From: Ephydatia muelleri
Taxonomy: Eukaryota; Porifera; Demospongiae; Spongillida; Spongillidae
NCBI GenBank assembly: GCA_013339895.1
Contig: JABACO010000022.1
Span: forward strand, 6,935,451 to 6,999,450
DNA: 64,000 bases
Reading direction: 5' to 3'
Within the stretch, counting starts at the first letter, position 1. The number at the start of each line of letters is the position of its first letter. A program made the position numbers and the translations under genes. A model generated the notes under the pieces. That model saw nothing but the letters and a program-made list of their open reading frames with translations. It did no database searches and was not told where the DNA came from. Below, piece after piece: positions 51,346 to 63,998 of this stretch.

Positions 51346-53096
51346 TACACTCTTACTAGTGTCTGATGCAGTGCCTAAAAGAACAAACCCACTTCTTACA
51401 TGCATGCATGCATGCAGCTACGCAAATTCACATGTCATATTTAATCATCTCAAAACACCTACCATATTGTCACACCCCACACAGATATCTAAATAATTTC
51501 TGAATAACCATAAAATCACATCCTTACACACACATACACACACAAACACACAAAAACAAACACACAAAACACACACACACACACATGCACCCACACATCA
51601 CACACAACACACAAACGCACACACAAACACATACACATACAAACACACACACACGAACAAAAAAGCACACAAACACACATGCACCCTCACAACACACACA
51701 AATGCATACACATACGCAAATAAACACACACACAAACAAAATCACACACAAATACACACATACACATACAAACACACTGTCAGGGCTACCAGTCGTTGGC
51801 TGTGAATGACGTCAACACCCCCCAGACGGGTGCCCAGTCGGATAGGGACCCAAGCATACCTTTGAATAGAGGTGTTGACGAACTGCCGATTGGAAGAGGC
51901 CCGCTCTTCTAGAACTTACGCTATTGTGCATGCATGCGGACTGCTATTGTGTGTGAGCAATAGTATAAAGCAGTTGTAAGCGTGCATTCGGCAGTATTGA
52001 CCAGTGTATTTCTGATGCTGTGGTAACTTCTGTGCGGTAGTGTAGCATGAGCGCGTAGTAAATCCTTGACACACACACACATAGAAACACACACAAACAC
52101 ACAAACAATGGATACTCCAAAAACTCAAGGCTTTCAAACCAACACACACACATCCCTTACCAAAAACCTAAATGCAATAGTTTGTTATAATCCCATTACT
52201 GCTTAAACGTACACTCTTACTCAGTGTTTGATGCAGTGCTTTAAGAACGAACCCACTTGATACCTGCATGCATGCAGCTATGCAAATTCACATGCCATAT
52301 TAATCACCTCAAAACACCTACCATATTGTCACACTTCACCAGGTTATTGAATAACCATAATATTACATCCTTACACACATATACACACACGCATACAAAC
52401 ACAAAAAACACACACACAAACACAAAAACACACACATACACAAACAAAACACACATACACAAACAAAAAACACACACGAAACAACACACACACAAACACA
52501 AACACAAAAAAACGCACATGCAAACAAAAAACACACACAAACACACACATAAACACACACAACACACAACACGTACAACACACACATACAAACACATACA
52601 AACACACACACACACACAAGCACACACAAACAATGGATACTCCAAAAACTCAAGGCTTTCGAATCAACACATACCAACAACCTAAATGTAATACTTTGCC
52701 ATAGTTTGAATGTAATAGATTAGAATCACATTTCTGACTTAAACGTACACTCTTACTAGTGTCTGATGCAGTGCTTAAGAACAAACCCACTTAATACGTG
52801 CAAACTACGCAATAGCTAATCATCTCTACCACATTGTCACACCCATATTCTGAATAACCTTAAAGCATTACATCCTTACACACACATACACACACAAACA
52901 CACACACACACAAACATACACACACAAATACACACAAACACACACACACAACACACATGTGAACAACACACAAAACACAAACAACACACAAACACAAACA
53001 ACACACACACAAACACAAACAACAACACACACACAAACATACAAACAACACACACAAACACACACACATACAAACACACACACACAAACACACAAA
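51346..53096. repeat. Three direct repeats, each a unique block plus a CA-rich array
   Basis: Blocks starting at about 51346, 52209 and 52742 share ACACTCTTACTNAGTGT, CTGATGCAGTGCT, AACAAACCCACTT, CACCTACCATATTGTCACAC and TAACCATAA...CATCCTTACACACA, each followed by a CA-rich array of 150-250 bp. The first two also share GGATACTCCAAAAACTCAAG at their 3' ends. Confidence 0.82.
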
Positions 53097-53309
53097 TTCA
53101 AATCGCTGTATTTCCGAGCCATCCACTGTATTTCAATTTCACTTAAAATAATAATCAAGCTGTTTATCAGAATTTTTCTAGCATTAGTAAGTTGTCTTCT
53201 CACCAAATATTATGGATGAGTCTGTATAAATACCCATGTATGATACAGCACTACTATATGCTTACTGTGTGCATTCAACCACATTGAGAAGTATAATAAC
53301 ATTATGAGA

Positions 53310-54371
53310 CTAAACAGGTACATGTACAATGTTATCAAGGTTAGTAATGTCAATGATATATCGTGATCCTAACTGCAGCCCATCAATTGAGAGCAGTAAT
53401 CCTGCCTTTCGCACTACCCCCAGTATCGCACTGTGGACCAGAGTGGCCGGAATGGCCTGCATCTCATCAGTGATTGCCTGTCTTAGTTCGTCCAATGTTG
53501 TCACCGCATTTGCATACACTTTGTTTTTCAGGTAACTCCAAAGCCAGAAGTCCAAAGGAGATGGATCAGGACTTCGTGCTGGCCATGGTATGGGTCCCAC
53601 TCTGCCCATCCATCTGTCCTCCAGCTTTCCATCCAACCAGGCTCTATCACGGGTTTCATAATGAGCTGAGGCTCCATCATACAAATTATTCTCCTCCCCC
53701 ATGATAGCTTGCAGGGCTGGCCACACCCTCTGCTGTAGTAGCTGAAGGTACACTTGCCCTGTGACACTTCCATTGATGAAGAAGAGGCCAATGATATGGT
53801 CTTTGATCAGCCCAGCCCAGACCATCACACCAGCCTTCCTGATTGCTGCATTCCACAAAAGCATGTGGGTTCTGGACTAACCATATTACAAGCATTATGC
53901 CTCTTAACATGTCCATCCAAGTGGAAGATTGCTTCATCCTGTCCACAAGATGTAGTCAGGGTAGGTGAAGTCCCTCTCAGCTGCTACAAGGTAATCTTCT
54001 GCTCACTTGACTCTCTTCTCAATGTCACCTGGCAATGGAGCCTATACTAGAGGCCACCTATAGGCCTTCATCTTCAGGGTCTTCCTGAGGCATCTTCTGT
54101 ACACCTGATCGTCTCTATCCTGTCCCTAGATGGAGTCTTCTTATGCTCAGAGTTGGGGTCTGCCGCATTTTCTGAGCAATGATGCCAACTGTTCCTTGGC
54201 ACCATGAACAGTTTTCTTTCTTCCACAGTTTGTTTTCAGCCTATCCTGCACTGTGCCATGCTCCACAAATTTGGACACCACCCTCAGAACTGTGCTACTG
54301 CATAGTGTCCTGTAATTAGGGTACTCCCTCTGGAACAAGCTTACAGTAGTCAGAAATGTGGTTACAATCAA
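53310..54371 (-). pseudogene. Degenerate mariner/Tc1-superfamily transposase
   Basis: Reading from 54371: a helix-turn-helix region (VSLFQREYPNYRT, VVSKFVEHGTVQDRLK), then DEAIFHLDGHVKRHN (first Asp) near 53935, VWAGLIKDHIIG, LYDGASAHYETR (second Asp) and WPARSPDPSPLDFWLWSYLK (third acidic position) before the stop at 53310. These pieces lie in three frames, with shifts near 53870-53900 and at least one more upstream, so the gene is dead. The spacing and WPARSPD motif resemble invertebrate mariner-like elements. Inverted flanking copies of CTCAAGGCTTT sequence (about 52640-52700 and 54385-54455) may be the element ends. Confidence 0.82.
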
Positions 54372-54560
54372 TTACATTCAAACCATGGCAAAGTATTACT
54401 TGTACGTATTTAGGTTGTTGGTATGTGATGTGTGTGTTGGTTCAAAAGCCTTGAGTATTCCTGGAGGATTAATATTGCATTTGCTTAAACAACTGCTGGA
54501 AGAGAGGTAGCTAGCTATGTGTGATGTGTGTGTTGTAATAGTTCTTGGTGTGAATTTAAC

Positions 54561-55352
54561 ATATGGAACGTTCTATACGAAAATGGGTCTTGTGGATTTC
54601 ATTTTATAACATAAAATTTAAATCGATATATCTTCCGTCATATTAACGCTAACGGGTTCCTATTTTTAACACAACATACCACACCATTACTATATGTGAA
54701 AATCCATTTTGGTGTCTTACACTAGCGGGGTACCGACGTTACAAGGTCCGATACCCCGTAGGGTTCAAAACGGCCACATCTTCAGGTAGGAGTGTCCAAA
54801 TCGGTTCAAAATAGGTACCTATGTAGAAGGATCCTACCGCTATTGATTTGTTCTGTTCGTTAATTTTTGCTTTATCCGTTATGGAGATACAAGTGTGCAA
54901 AGTAATTGCATATTTCCCGGGCTATACGCGCCATTAACGTATTACGAGGATGTCCTCGAAGCCAGTCGTAATATGTTAATGGCGCGTAACGCCCGGGAAA
55001 TATGCAATTACTTTGCACACTTATATCTCCATAACGGATAAAGCAAAAATTAACGAACAGAACAAATCAATAGCGGTAGGACCCTTCTACATAGATACCT
55101 ATTTTGAACCGATTTGGACACTCCTACCTGAGGATGTGGCCGTTTTGAACCCTACGGGGTATCGGACCTTGTAACGTCGGTACCCCGCATGTGTAAGACA
55201 CCAAAATGGATTTTCACATATAGTAATGGTGTGGTATGTTGTGTTAAAAATAGGAACCCGTTAGCGTTAATATGACGGAAGATATATCGATATAAATTTT
55301 ATGTTATAAAATGAAATCCACAAGACCCATTTTCGTATAGAACGTTCCATAT
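54561..55352. repeat. 792-bp foldback palindrome
   Basis: ATATGGAACGTTCTATACG at 54561 is mirrored by CGTATAGAACGTTCCATAT ending 55352, and the arms (about 390 bp each) pair almost throughout, with few mismatches (for example CACTAGCGGGG versus CCCCGCATGTG). The centre is ATTACGAGGATGTCCTCGAAG near 54936-54957. There is no coding capacity. Confidence 0.93.
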
Positions 55353-55532
55353 ATTGCCCTGTTGATGCAAGAATGTGATGGGTAAAACATATTTGGTAGC
55401 CTGAAGGTTTAATCAGGTTGCAAGGTTTTTCCAGTCAGTGTTGCATCAGTATTTAGATGATGGGTAGGGTAACCTCACTGGGTGAGTATTTTGGATTGGA
55501 CAACCACACAGTAGAAAGTAACGAAAGTACCA

Positions 55533-56368
55533 AACATGGGTTTTTAACAGCAATATATTTTGTGAGTGAAGTTGTTGGCTAATCCTTCCATGACAAAGTG
55601 ACATGCTCTTTAATGACAAACAGGCATATAAGCAGATTGCTTCCATTGCATGAGAATAATACTTTTGAAATGACTAGTATTAAAATACTAAGCTCTAACA
55701 GGAAGCATGTGAATGTTTTTCAAAGCTACTCAACAGTACACCCACCTGCAACACCAAATATTTTTTTTAGAAACTGTACAAATTTGCATGAAACAACCAA
55801 ATAAGAATTCACTGACACTTGAAGATCATCTCAACATTACATTTAGATCTGAGTATTAGGTGGTATTATTTTTACAAGTCATGCCCAGTTGCAAGCACTA
55901 AAGAGGCATCCTGATGTCGGTGAAACTGCTCACTCTCTTACTTAATGAACAACGTTGGTTTTAAAACTGGTTAGACTTAGCACACACCACAGATTAGAAC
56001 ACAAGTCACCATGACACAGAAATACACATACGCACCAGTTGAGAGCCATATCTACAGTTTCTATGACATTGAATACTGTTGAAAAGAATGCGCAAGCAGT
56101 TCGGCACTTTTTTTTCACACACACATCGGTAACTAAACAGCACGCTAAGAAGCCTTAGGCTTCAGTATTAGTAGAAGCTGTAGGCAGTATACACGCGGCT
56201 TTGAATTCTCTAGTATTACGGGCATATACTAGTTAGCTATTAATGTAGAACTAGCTGGAAAGATCTATAGTTTTTTTGATGCATGGACTGCACCAGGTGT
56301 GCGTGTACCCGTACGTACACTGTATGCCAATAGGCACCGGCCCAGTCGTTCATGCCTTTAACTCACCA
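55533..56368 (-). repeat. Right arm of the 12.8-kb inverted-repeat structure
   Basis: Uninterrupted counterpart of 43551-43864 plus 47716-48188. Scattered mismatches and small indels show that it is older than the element at 33967-42594. Confidence 0.85.
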
Positions 56369-56545
56369 ACCATTTGCATCGAAGGGTTGTACTGTAGTTT
56401 AGCCCCCCCCTCTCAATATCCATCTTAATCAATTAACAATTTGTTAATTTGTTGTGTTTATTAAAATTAATTGAGCATTGTTAATAACTCGTAAATAAAT
56501 ATTAGATTTTTTCATCATATCCAGAAATGAGCGGTCAAAAGTCAG

Positions 56546-56925
56546 AAGTAATTAATTCGCGGTTTGCGAATCAACGAATATTCCCGTATATCTTCCCGTA
56601 GACATGTATGGAGTACTTCAATACAAGCACGCCAGATTTTTCTCAGCATTTGCCATGAGGGATTGTTAGTACACTACATTTGCCAAGATTTTTAGTGGGG
56701 TCGCCGTATTTTCCTATATAAACCATACATTGAGGACAATCCTAGGGAAGCGACGTCTTAAATAGGAAAAATACGGCGACCCCACTACAAATGTAGTGTA
56801 CTAACAATCCCTCATGGCAAATGCTGAGAAAAACCTGGCGTGCTCGGTATTGAAGTACCCCATACATGTCTATGGGAAGATATACGGGAATATTCGTTGA
56901 TTCGCAAACCGCGAATTAATTACTT
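56546..56925. repeat. 380-bp foldback palindrome
   Basis: Left arm AAGTAATTAATTCGCGGTTT and right arm AAACCGCGAATTAATTACTT are exact inverses. Pairing continues through TAGTGGGGTCGCCGTATTTT for about 165 bp per arm around a central spacer near 56718-56762. Confidence 0.92.
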
Positions 56926-57324
56926 AACGGATATGGTTTTGTCTTGAGTTTAGTTAAAGAATGGTTGATGGAATAATTTTTTGAAGTACATATATCATAA
57001 TCAGACCTGCTTATAGTACATCATAGAGTTGGTTAAAATTCAAATTGAATTAAAAAGGCAAGCTGACTGCCTATGTATGGGCCATTTCTGGATATGTACT
57101 CCTTTGTTATTCCCATTCAAAAGCATTGCGTACTTTCATGGACACCGTCACACCGGGTATATTACAATGCAACGAAGTATACAGTCACTCGAATTAGCGT
57201 TCGGTTCCATGCATGCAGAGTAGCTCTTAATAAGATTAAGTACATGTAGACTCATTCTATATCGACTCATCATCGTATTCTGCCGCATTATTCTATTCGG
57301 TGGACTTTTCTGATTAACTCCGCA

Positions 57325-59518
57325 CTATAACGCTGACATCCTTTTGAGAACGGGCCAAACAGGAGGCAAGAATAGCAAGAATATGCAGAGATACACGGTC
57401 AGGCTGAGCACGAGGCACTGAATGCCATAAGATAATGAAATATTCAAAGCTCCGATACTTGACGTGATGAAATATGTGGCCGCGCCTACTATGCCGGTGA
57501 GGGTTAACAGATAGGCAAGCAGAATGACGCTGTGGGTCTGAAAATTCTTCATGATCGCATTTCGGTTTAAAAACGCCAATATCACACAAGAGGCAAGGAG
57601 TGTTGTCTCAAAAATAATTGCAGCCGCAAACCAATACGCCTGATCCTCAGTGTCACAGTAATCCTCCAGTAGTATGACGAACGTCTCTCCGGATGAGATA
57701 GTGTGGTTTGTGGTGTGACGGACAAGCGGATGGGACCACGTCCAAGCTGTTAAAAGAACTGCACTCGCTAGCACTAATCCAACAATAATGCTTGCTAGTG
57801 AGTGGTCTTTCAATTTCACTACTGGTCTTCGACTATCTCCTTTACCTGATGCCGTGAAGATGAAGTAAAGTCTACATGTCTTCACGCATACTGTGGAAAA
57901 CACCAGAGTCAGTCCCAATATCAAGCACCATGGAAACACGTTGCATAAGACCGTTTTCGCCTGGATATTGAATGAAGCCAATTCTCCACTCGTGTACACG
58001 ACCTCGGCAAACAAAATGAAGTAGCACCCGACGTAAGCAAAGTGGTTGAGATTGGAACTCGAAGCTTTGATGGACGGGACATTCCAATACACTGGTGTTA
58101 AGCACGTGTATCCCTACTAATACGACAAGAGGAACCACCACCCCTATTGCAACCACCACTGTCGCCAAGGGGATGGGAGTGGTCCTGTGGATCCTGTCGA
58201 AATCGGTAGATACAAATGCAACGGCAACGTCTTCAAAGTGAAGTGTACCGTTCAGCATGATGGCAAATGTTGAACTTTTACCGAATTCTTCGGAATACTG
58301 AAGAAGAGAGGTTATGACTGCCGAAGGGTATCCGGTATTTAGATCGAACTGTACTATTGTCCCAGCCATTCCAGCAAAACTCAAATTCATTATTTCCTGT
58401 TGAATGATCGAGGCGATAGAGTGCTCACCGGAAGTGTAATCCGAAAGTGAGAGACCCCTCTCCATCAGCGGGCGGATAGAACGGTTAAGCGCTAATGCCA
58501 GTGCCAAAGTCGCGTCAAATGTGAGAATACATTCTACAATAGTCGTAACGTCAGAGCAGTTTTCGAAAGGCTCATAGTCGCTTATTCCGGGAACAGGTTC
58601 TATTGTATCGATCGAGGGTGGCAACTTGTCGATTAGAGCAAACACGCTGCGATTTAGAGCCGACGCCATTTGATCTTGGTCACACGTGTACTCTGTATTG
58701 GTGTACACGATGGATACATTGCCCAGCGGATCATTTGCCGTAGTAGGATCCACTAAGATCCATTGGTAGCGAGGATAGGTCATGTTCATGTGGTAGGCCA
58801 GACATAGCACCTTCTCTTGAAGCTCTCGTCCGAGAAAGGACACGATAACCCTCACGTACGTAGCTTTCAGTTCCGCTAGTGGAAAGTAAGTTAGTGACAC
58901 ATACGATGTGAATGCAAACTCCACCGTATAATCCTTCGTAGCATTGAGAAACGTCCGATACGAATCAACGTACTCCAGCACGGAGGGGTCGTAGAGGATC
59001 CCAATGCGACTCCATCTATTGCGATCGATTAAGCGGCAAAAGCAGCCACGCTGAGAAATTTTGGGGTGTTGATGCCAAAGCTGTAAGGGTAGAGTGTGCG
59101 ATTTGAAAGAGCGTATGAGGTGGCGAGATGGATGTTGATCAAGGATATCTGCGGAAGTCCTAGGAGAGAACCGACCACTTGGGCCACGCTAGAGCATTCG
59201 GGGCCAACAATGGCGATCACTTGTTTGTCGCTGTAGTACAAGTTGCGGACCAGGTTAGCGACGCCGTTCCAACTGATGTCGCAGTCATCGCTGGCTTCGA
59301 TAAGGTCTAACTTGTATCCGGGTACTGATCGACTCGCTGTTGATCAGATCTATAGCATAGCGGATACCTTGGTCGACAGACGAATTCGTTGCACTGTCCG
59401 GATAGTTGAGAAATGAGAGAAGGTACAAGGTCTTATTGCGTGAAGGTTGAGCTTCTACGTGCACTTGACCCGATTGAAGTAAAAGAGACAATAGTATTCC
59501 ACTTAGCAACTGTGACAT
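57325..59518 (-). pseudogene. GABA-B-type class C G-protein-coupled receptor, three frameshifts, no introns
   Basis: From the ATG at 59518: a signal peptide (LLSGILLSLLLQSG), then a periplasmic-binding-protein-like ectodomain (NYPDSA, VDQGIRYAIDLINSE, AIVGPECSSVAQVVG, RIGILYDPS, VLEYVDSYRTFL) with many N-glycosylation sites, then seven hydrophobic segments (58120-57330). The seven-TM part has SSSNLNHFAYVGC, CNVFPWCLILGLTLVFSTVCVKTCRLYFIF and KDHSLASIIVG, the GABA-B receptor pattern. Frame changes occur near 59325 (after LINSESIS), 59030 (between VAAFAA and IDRNRW) and 58092 (after TM1). Each is one base and cannot be an intron. Total length would be about 730 residues, normal for the family. 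It is either a recent pseudogene or an intact gene with assembly indels. Confidence 0.82.
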
Positions 59519-61190
59519 TTTACACAAATGACGCGTAAAACGATATATGCCCCAACTCAAAACTGCACATGGTAATGAGTGACGTAAGCTTTTAAAGCAA
59601 AAATGAATAGAGCAGTGACGCAATTCAGCGTATAAATCACAAAAGTATCGATTGTGCAAATGCAAAACGCTCAGCGCTGTGATGGCTCAATGCAATATAA
59701 TTTTATCAACATGGAGAAGTCTGAAGTGTAGGGCACGTGGTCTTGTTCCCAGACTGCCGAAATGGTCGTATATAGTACCCTTTGATTTAGGCATTTTTGG
59801 AACGAGACAAGCGTGGTCTAGAGTGGTAGGACTCGTTGAAAATAGCGCACTGGAGACAGATAGTGCATTCTCTATGTGATAATGTCTTCTCTTTCACTTT
59901 TGCATATGGGGCATTAATTGGTGGATCATGGGAGAAATGCAGCGCCTAATTGGCATAGGAATATGCTGGAAGTTGGAAAATGTGTTTAAGTTGATCACCA
60001 TGCAATTGCATGCAGGATGCATTGAAGTCATGTGGTCTTTTAGGACTGGAATACCCGGCAAATGCAGACATGTAATCAATGATACAATGATTGAGATACT
60101 ATCTTGCACACTTGCAGCATAAGTGAATAGTACACTGTTTGTTGTGTGCCATCAATGGTCTTAAAAACAAGCATTTTATCATTGTGGGTTGTCAAACTGG
60201 CTTATCTGTCATGAAAGCTTGTGTCTCAGGCATAAGAAATGAAGTTTGTATCTTGCCTTTGTATATATTCACATAGCTGCACTGTATAACCTCTAATAAT
60301 CCAAAGCTTCAAACTGCATGGTATAATTGAGTTCAGACCTGTCTGGGGCCATACAGGTTGATATTATACATGCAAAAGTAAAGAAGGTTTTGTTTTTAAA
60401 GTTATTTGTACCGTAACTCAACAGTATAGGTTATTGAAAAGGAATGCCTGGCGATAAAGCTATATTCAGACCCGTCACAGATCGCTTGAGTGGCTCGATA
60501 GGATAATGACCCCGCCCGTGTGGGTGGAGCCTAGCACTTCAGCGTTACTAACACACGGTTGTTTACAGAGGCGGTGATCACAACAAGAAGGCAGATGCGT
60601 TGTCTCGTGCAGCAAGGTAGTTGCTGTAACAGAAAGAGAATGATGCGTGACGGATGCCGTCACCAGGAAGCAATTTTTGTTTTGCGTAAGCAATTCGTAA
60701 TTGAATGCGTGTGGGATTATACTGAAAATTGTATGTTCAGGGGGAGATTTTTATTTTACATTGAGTGTTGTTATTTTATACGAGCGGTCCTTTACAGTCA
60801 CTGGGTATATATACCTCTGCATTGGATGTATATACCTCTGCACATGCATCTTACCGCTGCTTTAATGATCTGATCAAGATCAATATACTATTCCCAGATA
60901 TTCTTGCAGCCTCCAATGTCTGTGAACTACTTGCTATTTATGTCTTATTATGAAGTTGCAGAGCCACAGCAGAGAGCAAGATGCAATTGTTCTCGTAGAT
61001 TTGTGAAATGAATAATCAAGCCCGCTTGTCGTTATCCACGCAGGCTAGGTTCTATTAATTAATCCTTTCTCTGAATAGCGCGCTGCATGTGTATATGTGC
61101 TAGCAGTTATCAACATTGAGTTGCTTTGGGGCGAGTAGAAAGTAAAAAAGTGGTCCCGTGATGTAATGTGAGAGCACGTCCCTTCCCCAA
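59519..61190. other. Non-coding region with no recognised gene
   Basis: Open frames are short and unmatched. The first 200 bp must contain the receptor promoter on the minus strand. Confidence 0.4.
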
Positions 61191-61210
61191 AATCCTGGAT
61201 CCGCCCCTGA
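61188..61210 (-). mobile_element. MITE-like terminus
   Basis: On the minus strand the sequence reads CAGGGGCGGATCCAGGATTT, a frequent end sequence of hAT-type non-autonomous repeats. The partner end was not found. Confidence 0.4.
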
Positions 61211-61532
61211 AAACCCCACTTCACTTTCCGTTCCACCATACAATTTTAATAATCTCTACAGATTTTGAACATCCATAGCTTTCCTCCTCTTGTTATCCCC
61301 ATGACCATGTACACATAGAATCGACACCAAAGCTGATATGTCAATATTGCATACACAACACACATATACGTACAACTTCAATTTCCTTCAAGGATATATA
61401 TAGAACACGCACAGAACTAGCTACATGCACGCATAAGTATTAAAAATGTTTTAATCCCAATATAAGTTGCATCCTAGACCTTTTCAAACACTATAGGAAT
61501 AAATTCATATGGACCATGCACTAAAGTATATA

Positions 61533-61592
61533 GATTATGGACCATGTATGGGCCATGTATGGACCATGTATGGACCATGTATGGACCATGTA
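61533..61592. repeat. 12-bp tandem repeat (ATGGACCATGTA), about 5 copies
   Basis: Short tandem array with one GGGCCATG variant. Confidence 0.85.
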
Positions 61593-61699
61593 TTCACTCT
61601 TGCGCTCGCTTCATTCTCCAGAGGAGTGAAGCTAGCGAAGAGTGAAGGGCACTCTCTTTTTTTTACACTGCACTTTAGTCTTGCAAACAGAGCTAAATG

Positions 61700-62702
61700 A
61701 TTTCTAAGGGCGCAAGAGTGACGTTCAGTCTGTGGTACTTAGTGGTTGGATTTAGTGATAAAAATGGGTGCCTGATAAAGCTACATAGTGAAAGTGTTCA
61801 TACTTATTGTGATACAGAGCGCATATATAAGCGTCACATGCTTACTTTGTATCTTTTACCGACGCATTGATTTCATAACCATAATATTTCTATCACACGT
61901 CGGTAAATAAACATTGACTCAAAGATCCACTCACTGAATCAAGTCGTGCTCAGCTATACCAGTTGTCCCAATGAACGAAATGATTACCGGCCGAATTGAT
62001 TACCCGCAATTACATATGACCTCTAGGTTCTGTTTAGTAACGAATGGTGTTTGAGCCACATACAGGAGAAGAAAAAAGGGAAATGTGTGTCTGCAAGTTA
62101 CATTCTATCATTTGTGTACACTCCTTAGCATTTTCATGCTATTGTTTGGTCGCGATCGCTAGTTTTGTATCGGTCGCGCTCGTGTATAAAATACGGTACG
62201 CAATGTGGTGAAACCAGCACTATATTGGCAGAGACGCATGCAAAGCTCTGTTTCTTCAGTCGGAGTACAAAGTAAGGGGTCCTTTATTGTATTTCTTGTA
62301 ATAAAAATGTTGTTGTTTCCAGGTAGTGTTTGATAAACAATGACAGCAGTTAACTCATTTTGAAGTAAGTTCTAATTATAGCGCGCATCAATTTCTACCT
62401 GCATACGTACCTAGCTGGGATGTTGGAGGTGTAGGATGTGTAGGTTGTTGGAGGATTATATAAGTGTACTAGGATTGTAGGTGGTGTCGGTTGTCAGGGT
62501 TGGAGGTATTATGTAGCACACAGTCTAAAATAGTCTACTATTCATGACCACTGGTCGTACAGTGCACCAGTGGTGATCTTCTTTCTATTCGAGATGATAC
62601 CATAGCAGTGCAAAAAGAGTGTGTGATCAAAAAGAGAGCATTGCTCCGCACAGGCAGGAGAAGAAACTGGTGGTCAGATGGAAGGTATTGTTCAAGGTGT
62701 GT

Positions 62703-62745
<43 letters not shown>

Positions 62746-63470
62746 TGCGTGTGTGTGTATGCGTGTGCATGTGTGTGTGTGTGTGTGTGCGCACATGTGC
62801 GCGTGTATTGTTGCCCATAATATTTTAAACTCTTTCACTGGGCAACAGAGCAATATTGCGCCGCAGGTACTATACTAAAGCCACTTTGTTTACCTAAACC
62901 ATTAAGACTTAACACATTGATAAGAGGAAACGTTTCCTGGTCATATTAGCATAAGTTGTTTATAAACTACGTTATCCTGCAACGCACAAAATTGCACTAC
63001 ATGGTGTCGCAATAATTGGCTTCTCCCATGATAGAGTTGATGCGTTTAACATAAGAAGTAAACATTAATTGATTGAAAATATTATTGAAGAAAGGAAAGA
63101 TGCTGCTTGGAGAGGAAATGGGTGTTGCTGGGATGTATGGGAATGAATGATTCTAAATAGCTCTACTATTATTAATGAGCACAATTGTTTAGGCTGTCTG
63201 CACAGATGATATTAGTTATTGATTTGTTGTGTGTATTCGTTGCATTTAATTATACGGAAAAAATATTCGTTTTGAGCACATTGTTATAAACTGTGTACAA
63301 ACTGTGAAATATTCTTTTTTACTGCATTTAGAATGCTGTGAACATGACTGACTGGCTGACATCGCTGACTGTCTCCTGCTGCCATAGTCTCATACCCAGA
63401 CCCAAAGTTACGCAGCCGCAGGTGGATTACATCACCTCTACGTGTAAGTAGGGTCTGGTGAACTGCTGTA
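61700..63470. other. Non-coding region with one (TG)n tract
   Basis: No gene recognised. A (TG)n tract with CG variants lies at 62699-62812. Confidence 0.4.
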
Positions 63471-63479
63471 CTAAATTTT

Positions 63480-63759
63480 GTCCATGGTTACCAGAATTTT
63501 GGGGAACCAATCACATTAGAAGTATTCAATAATTGCATATCTTTGTTATAATCGAGAGGTTAATTAGAAATTCGTGATGGTATGTGGTGACATGCGACAG
63601 TCTTCTAAGGCACATGGGCCGACTTGCCAGCTTCTATGGTGAAGTTCACTGCCCGTGTGTGTGTATGTGTGCGTGTGTGTGTGTGCATGGGTGAGTGCGT
63701 GCATGCGCATGTGTGTGTATGTGTGTGTGCGTATATGTGTGCCGCACGCACGCGCGCGT

Positions 63760-63835
<76 letters not shown>

Positions 63836-63998
63836 AGCGGCAGTGTAACCCCACTGTTGAAGCTGGCAAGTTGTCCCATGTACCTTGGAAGACTGTCACT
63901 ACCGTCACAAATTTCTAGTTAGCCTCTCTTAAAACAAAGATATGCAATTATTGCATACCTCTAATCTGATTGGTTCCCCAACATTCTGGTTACTAACA
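63480..63998. repeat. Foldback element with a microsatellite loop
   Basis: 63480-63655 (for example GGGGAACCAATCACATTAGA, ATTGCATATCTTTGTT, GACAGTCTTC, ACTTGCCAGCTTC) is the imperfect reverse complement of 63995-63838. The loop is (TG)n changing to (CA)n at about 63745, so the loop is also self-complementary. It runs to the window edge. Confidence 0.82.
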
